From Rhytidiadelphus loreus (taxonomy: Eukaryota > Streptophyta > Bryopsida > Hypnales > Hylocomiaceae), in assembly GCA_947034895.1 (NCBI GenBank), contig OX344765.1, positions 6,081,001 through 6,145,000 on the forward strand: DNA of 64,000 nucleotides, read 5' to 3'. A model generated the notes under the pieces. That model was not told the DNA's origin, made no database searches, and saw nothing but the letters and a program-made list of their open reading frames with translations. The translations under genes and the position numbers were made by a program. The number at the start of each line of letters is the position of its first letter. The first letter of the stretch is position 1. Below, piece after piece: positions 10,916-22,519 of the stretch.

Positions 10916-12888
10916 CCTATCTTCTCAACATGTTGTTTGTTAGGGTTCTTTGTCATGTCCATCATCTATTTACTCAAGCTTCCCTTGCCCTTGCCCTTGG
11001 CATCTCTTGTTGATATCAATGTTTTGTTTTTGTTGTGCCTTGATTTCATAGATTGTGGTTTGTGTTTCATCCCACCAAGCTGCCTTTCGAGGTTGTCATC
11101 TTGTGAATTCTTCTTAGTCTCGTGTAGTTGTAGCTACTCGGATTTTTGGCCCGTGGTGCAGATCCTTGCTTTCTTGCCTTCATATTCTACTATTCTCTTG
11201 TGTTGATGTAGAGCCTAGCCCATCGTGCAAATCCTTGCTTCCTTGCCTTCAAGTTGGTCTATGATTTCTTTACTTTGTCTTCTTTGTCTCTTGTCTCTTG
11301 CCTTTTCTCAATGTAGTTGAATCTTCTCGCCTTAATGTTATTGCCTTTTTTATAACTCGTTGGGTGCTCATTGTTTCTAGTTTGTTCATGATCTCCTTCT
11401 ATTGCACAATTACATTCTTCATGCTAAAAGAACCTAGAGTGTTTTTTGACAAATTTTTGTGGACATCTACTTATTTTCATGGTAGCAATAATGTCAAAAT
11501 TAACATTTTAATATTGTCATCCATCAATGAATTCATCCATCAAAGCTCATGACACCGCATTAAAGGTCATGATAGAATAGTGTTGTAAAGCCAAAGGGCA
11601 TATTACTATAAAAGTATAAAAAGGCAATTCATGCCCCATTTGAGCTCATTGTAAGAAACTATGGTCTTATGAGAAAACCATATATGAAAAATTCATAGAG
11701 TTCATATGTCATTCAACTATTGCGTGGTGATTAAACTTTTCCAAAAAATTTGAAAGGAATACACACTTCACTATGCCATTGAGAAAATAAGACATACTCC
11801 CTATCCTATATTTGTATTTCTTTAACATTGTTTTCACCTGCAAACAATATAGGATATTTAAAATCTATTTGTTGTATAAATATTTGTATAATTTGTATGG
11901 ATATGTTTGTATCCCATATACATTCCATATATATTCCACATACTATTTGTATTCTATGTTCATATCTATATTCCAAAGCACTGACGGCCACAATTGTTTC
12001 TCATGACAATGATCAATGGTGATGGTTTACTTTTTTAATTGGAAATCAATAGCATTGGAGAGATAGAGGATTTTTTTAAAATAGAGATCAACGGCTTCAG
12101 ATTATTTTAAAAGTATGGGAGGAGAGAAAATGAAATATGAACACTTGTTTTCCTCTTTTTTCCTCATTGTCATTGTGATTGATGAACAATAGAATTTTAT
12201 TAGGAATGCATTTGGATACATTTTTCAAATTGTTTAGATTCACTTTACTAATAGTACTCTCAATGAAAATACCAAAATTATTTTATGCCAAATTTAATAG
12301 CAATTTGTAGTCAATGTCATAAGCTTTATAATCTTAAAATTAATTACATCCTTGGACTAGTACAATTACACGCTAAAAAATTCATTTTTTACTGTAGTTT
12401 GTATTAAAATGAATTTGTGTTGGTTTCAGTTCAACTTTAGTACAAAACCAAAGATTGAAATGCTTTTTTCATGATGCATTTGTACAAGTACAAACAAAAA
12501 TCTCATGGCTTATTGAATTCTTATCAACTGATGAAACAACACAATTGTGATTGTTGTATAGTAGATTTGAACATGTATGTGTCAATCTCATATACATCAA
12601 AAGGTCAACATAGTAAAAAGAACCAAAAATAATCTAAAATTTCTTTGAAGACAAATCCTATTTCTATATAATATTGGTTTGCTCTAATACACATCCAAAA
12701 TCACAAGATCTCTATTTTAATGGGCCCTTTAAAGATCAAGGATTCATGATTTTAAATTGACCACTTTGATTGATCATGTTTTGGAAGGATAATCATATTG
12801 GATAAAGAACTTCCATAATTAGATTGAGTGAAGAACATGGCATATGTTGGTCCAAAAAAACAATTATTTGAATAAATAATAAACTGGG
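10916..12888. repeat. Dispersed repeat segment A (partner 22.5-25.66 kb)
   Basis: About 1.97 kb is collinear with 22,526-25,655 in the same orientation. Matching blocks include ATGTTGTTTGTTA, GTCCATCATCTATTT, CATCCATCAATGAATTC, GGTCTTATGAGAAAACCATA, GATTGAAATGCTTTTTTCA and AGATTGAGTGAAGAACATGG. The partner has an extra ~935-bp insertion and another of ~300 bp. The short plus-strand frame at 10,937 is Leu/Cys-rich and not gene-like. The last 150 bp also resemble a GABA-T intron piece near 4,060-4,200. Confidence 0.75.
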
Positions 12889-14275
12889 CTTTCGTTCTTT
12901 GCCAAGGACCCCTAGTTCTTCATCACGAGTGACTTTGCACACTAGGACAGGGTTGTTCTCGCCTACCTTGGTGCCAATGCGGAGCTCTTTGGGATGTAAT
13001 TCAAGTTGAGTGCAAGACATTGATAGGTAATGGGGCTGAGAAAGACTATGCTTTGAGAGGTGGAAGGGTGGTTTTGAAGGTATGGAAGTCTGCTCTAATT
13101 CCAACCCTGTTCTTCATACCATCCCTAGCTAGGGTCTGAAATGGACATTAAGAGGTTGTAAAATGGATATGTGTTAAGCATTGAATGTTTTGTCAATGTT
13201 ATCAAAGCGGTTAAGCATTTGCCAAATGTTCCTTTATACTTTGCTAGTGGATGGAATAAGAGCCAAGGTGGATCCATTTCTAAAATGTTTACTTGTCTTT
13301 AAAAAAGCTTTTTTCCCACAACTTTGAATACTAGTATCTTCCAATCTGTATGGTCAAACTTCATGAAATTTTTATCACAGGATCTCATCCAAGTATAGTA
13401 CAAGATCCTACGGTTAGATTTTTTAATTTTAATTTTTTTCTCCTTGGATGAAGGCAACAAAAATGGCAATTTTGAGTGATTTTTGTCAAAAAAAGAGGAC
13501 TTGGCCCTTTAGGAGTTAAGTTTAGTAAAGGTCGCATTTTGGAACTCCGTCTATTACTTTCTGCATGCCACAATGCTTGTTTTTGGTGAAGCCATATCTT
13601 TTTTCAGACTACGCACATGTGGGTTTTGTAAGGCCTACGATCAAAAAATAGGTACCTACGGCTGAATTCTTTAGAAATTCATAAGTAATTCAAAAATGCT
13701 CTAAAAAATATGAAACCACTTGGGTTAGATTCCACATCAATTTTTCTTCTAGTGAAAAGTAAGAAAAAATGATTTCGTGCATCTAGGAACCATCGAAAAG
13801 GCCAACCAGCCCTTAAACAGTAGCTTTAAGAGCAAACTACCATACTCTGTATTAGGGTTTAAGGTAGAGAAACTCAATAAGGTCAAGTGGAGCATAGTTT
13901 GACTAGTCAAATTTTTTGTATGTTCTTAGTTGGAAAATGAATGTGAATTCAATGCACCAATGAGTGCGTTATTTGGATATTGTATGCAAAAGTTAAATTC
14001 TTCCACCACAAGGACAAATGATTACAGGAATGTGCAACAACTGATCAAGTGGTGCTTTTAATTCACTAATATTTTAAATATGTCATACTACGTGATTGCA
14101 AAATTTGGGGTTTTAGAAAGGTTTTGTGGGGGCAGAATTTGAGTGGTTTTGTTTAGTCTGTTTTGTGTTCATCAAATGTATGGATGATGTTGATCTAGTT
14201 ATGCAATTATGAACTTTGCAATCATTAGATGTTATATGAGGCCTCCGAGTGATTGGCCGAACAGTAAGGTTATTT
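12889..14275. other. AT-rich intergenic with a decayed repeat relative at about 13.3-13.5 kb
   Basis: No convincing gene. At 13,330-13,516 the sequence resembles the right part of the insert at 22.9-23.8 kb: TTCATGAAATTTTTA, GTACAAGATCCTAC, AATGGCAATTTTG, ending CCTTTAGGAGTTAA. At 13,640-13,790 a piece resembles part of the GGTAGGAGG repeats (TAATTCAAAAATG, AAAAAATATGAAAC). A minus frame at 12,793-13,104 has no recognisable domain. Confidence 0.45.
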
Positions 14276-14745
14276 AATAAATAGGTATATATTTTAAAAA
14301 TATTTAAAAATATTTATTTTTATTTTTATTTAAAAAAATATTATTCTTTAAGAAATGTTATTATTTAAGAAAAATTATTATTCAAAAAATATAATTATTA
14401 TTTGAAAATATTATTATTTAAAAATATTATTAATCAAAAATACTATTAATTAAGAAATATTATTATTTAAAATATAAATATTATCATTTTAAAAATATAA
14501 ATATTATCATTTTAAAAATATATATATTATCATTTTAAAAATATATATATTATCATTTTAAAAATATATATATTATAATTTAAAAAATATATATATTATC
14601 ATTTTAAAAATATATATATTATCATTTTTAAAATATGTATATTTTTAAAATAATAATATATATATTATTATTTTGTAAATATATATATATTTTTTAGTTT
14701 CAATTTATTTATTTTTTATTTATTTATTTATTTTTAAATACTTAA
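14276..14745. repeat. AT tandem array, unit about 30 bp
   Basis: Almost pure A/T. From about 14,460 to 14,640 the unit TATTATCATTTTAAAAATAT is repeated about seven times with period near 30 bp, preceded by looser TATTATTTAAAAA units. A local minisatellite, prone to cruciform and slipped structures. Confidence 0.8.
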
Positions 14746-15599
14746 AATGATATTTTTATGCAGTCCGTCGGAGTAGTCTCTTGGCCACGTTGGGCTCGTG
14801 GTTCTGCGACATTCTCACAGTCGAAGAACATCTGGAGCTCATCGTCTTTCAATGGGTTGAAAAAACATGTAATGGCTTTACCTTAGATAAATTACAACCG
14901 CAACTGAGATTGTGAATGTATCTTTAATCTCAAGTAGTTAAGTTTGAGGCCAAAAGACACATTTGTAAGTGAATACAAGACAACAAAAACATCAAAGGAT
15001 AGTCAAAAACAACCATTGAGAGTTCTAACTTCTTTTTTTTTTAATTCATAATAAGTGACATAATGTATTGTTATATGGCATACAATGGTTTTGATAGGTC
15101 TATTTAAGTACGTATTCTTGGACGATTTAAGCCATGGGGAGGGGCCACCACCACACATCAGACATGAATGTCCACTATTGCATCTCCTAACATGCAAGTC
15201 GTTGGCAAAGAATTTATCCCTAGGGGAGCATAAACACCATTAGGGATGTGGCATCAACTATCAGCTTGCCTCCTATTTTTGAAGTATGCTTTTACAATAC
15301 CTTTTTGTGTTTGGTGCATCGCAGTAGGTTGGCCTGCTACCACAATAGGGTTCAAAAGGTCATCCATGCCTGTAGCATGCTTCAAGTTTTGCATTGTCAT
15401 TGCTTCCACAACACCCTCATAGTGGTTGGGCTTGGACCATGGACCAACAAGCCAACATCACCAACTAGGGTTGACAAAATCCTATGTCCCAATCAAATTT
15501 ATGTCCAAAATTGGGACGTGTGGATGTGCGGACCTAGCGGATGCTACATAAGTTTAAGTAAAACAAAGCTGTCTGCAGGATTTACCCTAGATTCAACAA

Positions 15600-16180
15600 A
15601 TGCAGTAGATAGCAGATGGCGGACACAATGGCGGACGGTGAATGGCAGACGACGGACGTTATGGCAAACGACAAACATCAAACGGGCTAGTGAACAGCGG
15701 ATACAATGGCGAATGGCGAATGGCAAACGACGGACATGATGGCAAACGACAAACATCAAATGGGCTAGTGAACAGCAGACGCACTAGTGGACAACCACTA
15801 CAAGAAAATGAGGGTATAAATGACTTGTCCACAATGACTTCACCGACAACAATGACTGCAAATTAGTCATTTTGCAGTCACTTTGAAGTCATTGTTGTCG
15901 GTACTGTCATTGTGGACAAGTCATTTATACCCCCATTTTCTTGTAGTGCACATACGAGATGGCGGATGGCGAATGGCAAATGCATTGGCGGATGGTAGAT
16001 AGCGAACACATGGGTGAATATGATGGCGGATAGTGGATGGCGAACGATGGACGGTAGACAACGAACGGGTTGGCTAATGGCAGATGCACTAGCAGATGGC
16101 AAATACATTGGCGATTTGGCGGGTACATTGGCGGACGATGGATGACAAATGGATTGGCAGACAACAACATTAGAAAAAAA
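15600..16180. repeat. Degenerate minisatellite of GATGGCGGATGGCGAATGGCA type
   Basis: Many imperfect copies of ATGGCGGA, GAATGGCAAA, GACGGAC and ACAACGAAC follow one another, interrupted by a CACTA-ended fold-back. Pyrimidines are scarce on the plus strand. It produces long spurious open frames on both strands. An inverted, shorter relative lies at 35,730-35,830 just before the P5CDH start codon. Confidence 0.75.
15796..15948. mobile_element. CACTA-ended fold-back MITE, 153 bp
   Basis: Begins CACTACAAGAAAATGAGGG and ends with its complement (TTTTCTTGTAGTG). The arms stay nearly complementary for about 62 bp each, including TATAAATGACTTGTCCACA and CGACAACAATGACT, leaving a loop of under 30 bp. 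CACTACAAGAAAA is the canonical end of plant CACTA (En/Spm) transposons. No perfect 3-bp target duplication is seen (AAC against CAC). Confidence 0.85.
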
Positions 16181-17140
16181 ACAAGCCCAAGTGTAGGCCA
16201 CTAGACTATGAAATCCTTAAGGATTTATATATCACACCTAGCCCTAGAAAATCATTTGAACTGCAGGTTCACATTATTTAACTTTGTGAAAATAACCAAG
16301 CCATGTCAATCAAGGTGCAAGAAAGGTAGCATTTTATATTTAACCTATAATCCAATTGCTTAATAATCATGAAAGTTGATTAAATTCAATGGCTTTCAAT
16401 TTGAAGCTACATTAGATGAGATCCGGAGGGGTGGAGGCCGTTTCAGGCTTGTTCCCACCTCCGTTCCCCCCAGTCTCATCGAATGTTGATTTTGTTTATA
16501 TATTTTTTTCAAAAATTAAAAAAAAATAAATCTTTAAAATAAAAAACAAAGTTTTATTTTATTTTTATTTTTTTCAAAAAAAGTGACTTGACAGTCACTT
16601 GGCCGGATTAGAGCAGCTTGCAAATGGCAAGTTTCTAGATGAGAACTCATAGCCCTCTAGAGTAGGAAAAAAATATGTAATGGTTGCCAAAATCATTTGA
16701 GTTCAATGGGCAACTAGCTTCAAATCAAAAGCTACTTAATATGGTGTGCTTGAAGATTAAAATAGAAGATCTTTATACAAGTGGGATAGTGGTAGGTAAA
16801 ACAACCCATGTGGGATATGTGAATTAGGCTTTATAGGAGCTCAACCGATAATAATTAAGTAAAAATAGTTGTGCAAAAACAAGCAATTGCCATTTGGAAA
16901 ATGTAAATTGATGCTTTGCAAATGGTTTTGTTTTTTTGTATGGAGTGTTGTAAGTTGCTTTTGTAAAGTCTTGAAAGTTTAGAAATACAAGTATGACTCA
17001 CCTACCGTTCTAGGGTAGGTGATTTATGTTCACATGAATTATGATGATTTTTTTTATTGTGATGAGTTAGTATTTGGGTTTAGTGGATCTAGAAGTGATA
17101 GATAGGATGTATTTGACTATTGAAATCCTTGATTCTTGAA
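16181..17140. repeat. Repeat, inverted partner of 34.68-35.17 kb
   Basis: About 16,290-17,140 matches the reverse complement of 34,680-35,170: GATCTTTATACAAGTGGG, GCAATTGCCATTTG, GTATGGAGTGTTGTAAGTTG and GACTATTGAAATCCTTGATT all recur inverted. Together with the minisatellite before it, this is one repeat family present in opposite orientation at the two places. No gene seen. Confidence 0.7.
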
Positions 17141-18454
17141 ATGACTGTTTACATAATTACACGTAGGTATGTTTAAGAAAAAAATTAAACATTTCAAATA
17201 ACATGAATAATTTGATGTTTCATTCTTCAAAAATAATGAAACTAGCATTTCATACCTCCAATCACTTTGGATAATGCTCGCATCCTCTATCTTATGGTCG
17301 TTGTTGGCATCGATGGTATATTCTACCAACCATGCAAATTATGTCTTACATTAATTTCACCATATTTTTTAATATGGACTTTAGCATACGTAGATGTATA
17401 TCTAATGAATAATCATTGCGCTTCCAATTGTATTGAATGTATGAATGTAATTTCAATTTAGAATATATTTTTGTATACTGAGCTTAGGGTTCCTATTTTT
17501 CGTACATTTCTACTTGTTGTATTCTGTGAAAAATGGAGCTAAGTAAAACTACACCCTTAGAAATCACTTTGGTACTCTTAGATTGATTGAATGTATGTTT
17601 CCAATCTTGCTCAAATATTAATAAGGGAATTGGCCCTTCTAGAGGAGTGTATGTAAGTGCATACTTTGTGAAGTATCAAAGAAGTTCACACATTATACAC
17701 TAGAGTTTAGTTTGTGTGCTATCATTTGTGCTATTAAATGGTACAATGTCACAATTCTTTATTCTACATGTTTCTAATTTATATAGGTTGCTTGAAGTAT
17801 TCATGTTCTAATGCTTCTTTTTAGTGCTATTGAAAATGTGTATACAAATAACTCTAGTTATTGTAATATTTTTTTCAATAGTCATGTACAAAAAATGATG
17901 AAATTTTGAAAGAACATAAATAATTTAATGTTTCACACTTTGAAAATATTAAAAATACCATTTTATACCTCCAATCATTTTGAATAACGCTTGCATCCTT
18001 TATCTTACAACAATTGTTTGCACAGAGTTAGTTATTACTTATTCCATATAAACCATCATTGTAATGATTCTTTTATTTATTTAATCTTTTAAATATTATT
18101 AATATTTATTAATTATTGATATTTTGTGTCAAATTTTATTCAAAGAAATGACAAAAATAGAAATAGAAATGATTGAGTTTCTGAACTAATCACTTTTGAT
18201 GATTTTTCAAATTAGACTATCTATTCAAAACACTAGCAAAAGGTAATTTTGGTTTGAAAGAGTGGCATGAATGGAGCGTTTGTTAGGACTATTTAAGTCC
18301 ACAATCTAAACCTCGTGGATTTAGATAGCAAATTCTATTATTGATGCCTTGGCTAAGAGGAAGACCCTACAATAAAGAACCAACCCATATTTCCACTAAA
18401 AAATTCTCAAGGTCTCCATATGCAGATAAATTAGTTATTGCACCATCCACCACA
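17141..18454. other. AT-rich intergenic with an internal 130-bp repeat
   Basis: About 17,185-17,315 and 17,890-18,025 are diverged direct copies sharing TTTGATGTTTCA/TTTAATGTTTCA, CATACCTCCAATCA and GCATCCTCTATCTTA-like blocks. No gene seen. Confidence 0.5.
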
Positions 18455-19010
18455 ATGTACCCAAAAGAGTAAGCAAGCCAGGGTATTAGTTGCCCCCTTC
18501 CTTTCTCCAATTTTTTTAAGGCCATTGATTTTTTTTTTAAATGCTTACCTTCGAAATCGTCATCTATTTCTCAAAAAAATTTAAGCCGTTGATCTTTGAG
18601 ATTTAATTTGAGCCATCCATCTAGACACGGATACGGATACGATATACGGATATGAATCAAAGTACAATTAAAGATATTGTACGAATACAATACTTGATAT
18701 TGGAATATAGTACATATATAAATACAATACAAATACAAATACGGGATATTGATACGGGATATTGATACGGGATACAGTTTTCATTGTCCCATATTATTTG
18801 CCATTGAATACTTGTTCAAAAAATTACAAATAAGGGGAGGGGGGGACAAAAAATTCAGAAATTAATTTTAATTAATAATTTTTCTAAAACCCAGGGATTT
18901 GGGAGGGAGTTAAAAAAAATTTAATTAACCTTTTTTTTTTGAGCTCATTGTAACAGTTTGTCACAATGACAATGAGCACAAAAGATGTAGTAACTACATT
19001 AATATAATTA
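18455..19010 (+). mobile_element. Hairpin-ended element, copy 1
   Basis: Starts near TACCCAAAAGAG and is followed by a pyrimidine tract, a CGGATACGGATACG-type microsatellite, a G tract and a closing imperfect hairpin (CTCATTGT ... ACAATGAG) ending CACAAAAG. It is flanked by ATTGCACCATCCACCA on the left (about 18,435) and ATTGCATTATCCACCA on the right (about 19,005), a possible 16-bp target duplication with two mismatches. A second copy is inverted at 35.2-35.6 kb. Non-coding. Confidence 0.6.
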
Positions 19011-22000
19011 TTGCATTATCCACCATAGTTGAATGGACTATGGTAGTAAGCACCTTGCCAATGCATAAGATTCAACTCATGACCACTTCATTGGTGAGTG
19101 AAGGCCAAATCCGCTAAGCTACAACCGCAAGTGCCATTTGTGGAGGACAAACTTCATCATCAAGAGGGTAACAATATAAATCATAGGGAGATTTATTATT
19201 AAATATTTATAATAAATTATAATTTATTTCAATAAGAACTTTATTAGGATCGAATTATTTTGAACTATAGAGATATTTCAAATTAATCCCTAAAACTCCA
19301 AGTACTTGTTGAATGACAAATAGAAAATTTGAGTAGCTTCCTATAAAGTCAATTCTTAACTGATCTTTCTAAAATTTTAATACAAGGATTAGACATGAAC
19401 TTGCTTGTTGGCAATGTAATTCTTTTTCCAATTAGGTGCCAAGATAAAAATTATGCTCCCCCCCTTCCAAAAAAATTAAGATAAGCAAGTAACCTTAGGC
19501 AACATGTGCAAAATTCTTCTTCTACTTCTGAAATTTGGTAGGCGTGTAATTAATATGATATACGATGCAAATACCCAAAACCAAAACTATATTTGGTGTA
19601 AAATCTCACTCTAGGAGGAGTTAAAGTTTGTTGACCTCATCAATTATGGTTGGAATTTTTTTTAAATTCTAAATTCAAATGCTATTAATAATTTTATAGT
19701 CAAGATTAAGTCCTTGAGGCTTTTTTCATTCATTCCCATGATAATCTATTATGAGTTTGTAAGGTTGAATTTTAAAACTTTTTAAAACTCTTAAAACTTT
19801 TATTTCTCATTGCCCCATAAAATGGCATTTTTGACAATGTGTGCAGAAAGTGTACCCTGGTCTTTTATGGGTTAGTAGATTCTTTACAAATACTATATAG
19901 ACCCTATTCTTTATGTATGTGATACAGGACAATATAGACAATGCATTTCTTCAAGTAAATTTGAATAAATATGTTTTTGAATTTTTTTAACCCCTCAATG
20001 CCTGAGGCAACAAATTTTGGTGTCAATAATACTTTGATGTTAAATAAAACCTAACCAAGTTGCTAGTTTTAGTGATTTTTATTTTAGAAAAAATCTTTTT
20101 GAAGTCTAGTTTTAGCATCAAATATCTGATTTTGAAAAAAAATAATTATGATTTTTCTATATAAGATTTTATGCAAGGGTGTCCATGGCAAATCTTAATT
20201 TCTAGTGTTGAAGGCTCTTGGAAATGAGACTCAAATACACGAGATCTTGGAGAAATAATCACATTAGGAATTCATTTTAAAAAATTGTAAAGTAGATTTT
20301 GACAAGCCATAAATTGATTGGGATTGTGCATGTTATGCCCTTCAAACTCTTTTCTTTTTTTTACCAGTTCTTAGATTTGACATGTGAAAAGAAGATTGGA
20401 AGACTTCAAATCACTTTCATAGTTTTATTCTCGTGATCAAACATTATAATTTGTTTTTTTTTCCATGTGTGCTCTAACATGTCTACTTTGAATTGATATG
20501 GTTACAATTCAAAAAAATTTAATAAAACTTATCAATATGTCAATTTTATGTTCAATTTAGAGCAAATTTGTAGAAGCTTAAAAGAAACCTTTGGTATTTA
20601 CAAGTTAAAAAGAGATATTTTAGCACATTGTTGTTGTTTTTATTGTGATTTATTTAGGAAATAGGAAAACAAAAAAAGTAAAAATTATGGAATTTTTAAA
20701 ATTTAACTATTTATAAAATATCAATATATATACAATTTTACAAATGATAATGACTATATTTTTTTTCTCTTTATTCTCAAAGGTATAATTTTGTGGTCAA
20801 TTCATTAACAATGCTATAGATGCATGAGTGTTGTCCTAATCTTGCCTACTAAGTGGGGAATTTATTGGCAATTTGTCTAGGATAAAATTGCAATTTTTCT
20901 TATGCATGCACTATCCGATGTAATCAAATGCACCAAGATAGATATCATAATATAGATAATTATATAGATAATTGCACAAGTTCTTTAATTATCAATTATG
21001 TTTCTACCATTGGCAATTTGTTTCAGTCACTACTTAACTAGTCTAATTACTATTTAGGATGAATATCAAATCTTCCTAGTCTACAAATCATATGACAATT
21101 TGTTCCAAACTAATGCAAGGCATGGGTGCGTAATGCAAGCTCCATTAATATTATTGATTGCACAATGTCACAACAATTTGTCAATGGAACCAAACTCTAA
21201 TCTAAGACCACTGACATAGCACTCAAGAAAATATACAAAGTTTTCATCAATAAGGTAAACCCAATTTCAACCCACAAATCCAAAACAATTTATCTACTTA
21301 GTACTTGCATTGCAATTGAAATCAATCCATATGAAAAATCTACAACAATTTGTCTATCTTACAACCCAAGGATCCCCAAACCCACCAACTCATTTGTAAC
21401 CACAAGGCCTTAGTAATTATCTCATAATTTGGCACTGAACCCTTCCAAATGGGCAAATTTAAGCAATTAACAACTTGCTAATTTTCAACTACCAGTTGCT
21501 CAATTACTCACATGCAAGATTCCCACACAACTAATCAAATATAGCATTGCTAATTGCTCTTGTCTTAATTTAATCTATACGAAAATCTATATATAGGATC
21601 TTAAGCAATTTGCCTTACCACTCAATGAGCTAAGGTCACTGTTACCTCCACCACAACCATAAAATTGCAACTCTTAATAGACATTCAAGTTGACTACTAA
21701 AACCTTCTTCATGATACAATTTTTGAAACACTTGACAAATTGCCAACTCCTTCATGCCACATTTAACTACTTTTGGACTATTCAATGAATTTTGGACAAA
21801 ACATTTGGAGATCTCCGGATAATAACATTGGAAGATCCCTTGATGTTTTTATAGATTTCTTGATGCTTTTATAGATCTTTGGATGTTTTATTTAGATCTT
21901 TGAATGTTTTGCGTTATCTTCTTATGACTAGTTTTTTTTTCTCCCGATGACCATTACTAATTTTGAACTTTTCAAAGTCCAAAAGTAGTTAAATGTGGCA

Positions 22001-22519
22001 TCTTTTTGTTTAGAAGGATGTGAATTTAGCCCCACAATTCACATCCCTCTACAATTCAATTCAGAAATTCCACATAGAAATACCACAATTTGTCAAAGAT
22101 ACATATAAATTTAGGTATCCTAGTTCACTCACCTATAGACAATATAATCCACACATGTATACAACCACACAATCCATAAACCAACTTCCAATACCAATAT
22201 AGAATAGGACACAAGTACAATTGGCCTTCACACATCCATGCACAAGGTTAGTTTTAGCAATTTGCTCCAAAGCCCGGATATTCTTTCTCCTTACAACACC
22301 CAAGCATATATTCCAAACGATTTCTACACTAAGTCAATGAGACATGATCAAATATTTTCAAAAGAATTTAAGCATCCAATTTTCATCAACACACAATGGA
22401 ATTTAATTATTCGGGTTCCTCAATTTTGCTCTTCTTGTGTTGGACGTCTTATTTTGGAGCCGATCCCTACCTATCAAATTAGATTTGATCTTCATGCCAA
22501 TTTTGCTCTCCTATCTTAT
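19011..22519. other. AT-rich intergenic, no gene recognised
   Basis: No supported coding region. The octamer CAATTTGT or close variants recurs (near 20,862, 21,011, 21,094, 21,173, 21,345 and 22,089), perhaps an old degenerate tandem or element array. Short frames at 22,020-22,615 lack domain features, and the last overlaps the start of repeat segment B. Confidence 0.4.

Noticed and set aside
10937..11206. 89-codon hydrophobic frame in repeat segment A as a membrane protein
   Set aside because: The paralogous segment B does not keep the frame, and the sequence is repeat-derived.
14276..14745. AT array as a CRISPR-like or centromeric repeat
   Set aside because: Units are contiguous without spacers, short in extent and almost pure A/T; a simple minisatellite explains it.
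15642..16201. Long plus and minus frames at 15.5-16.2 kb as repeat proteins
   Set aside because: They arise from the GGCGGATGG minisatellite, which leaves several frames open at once.
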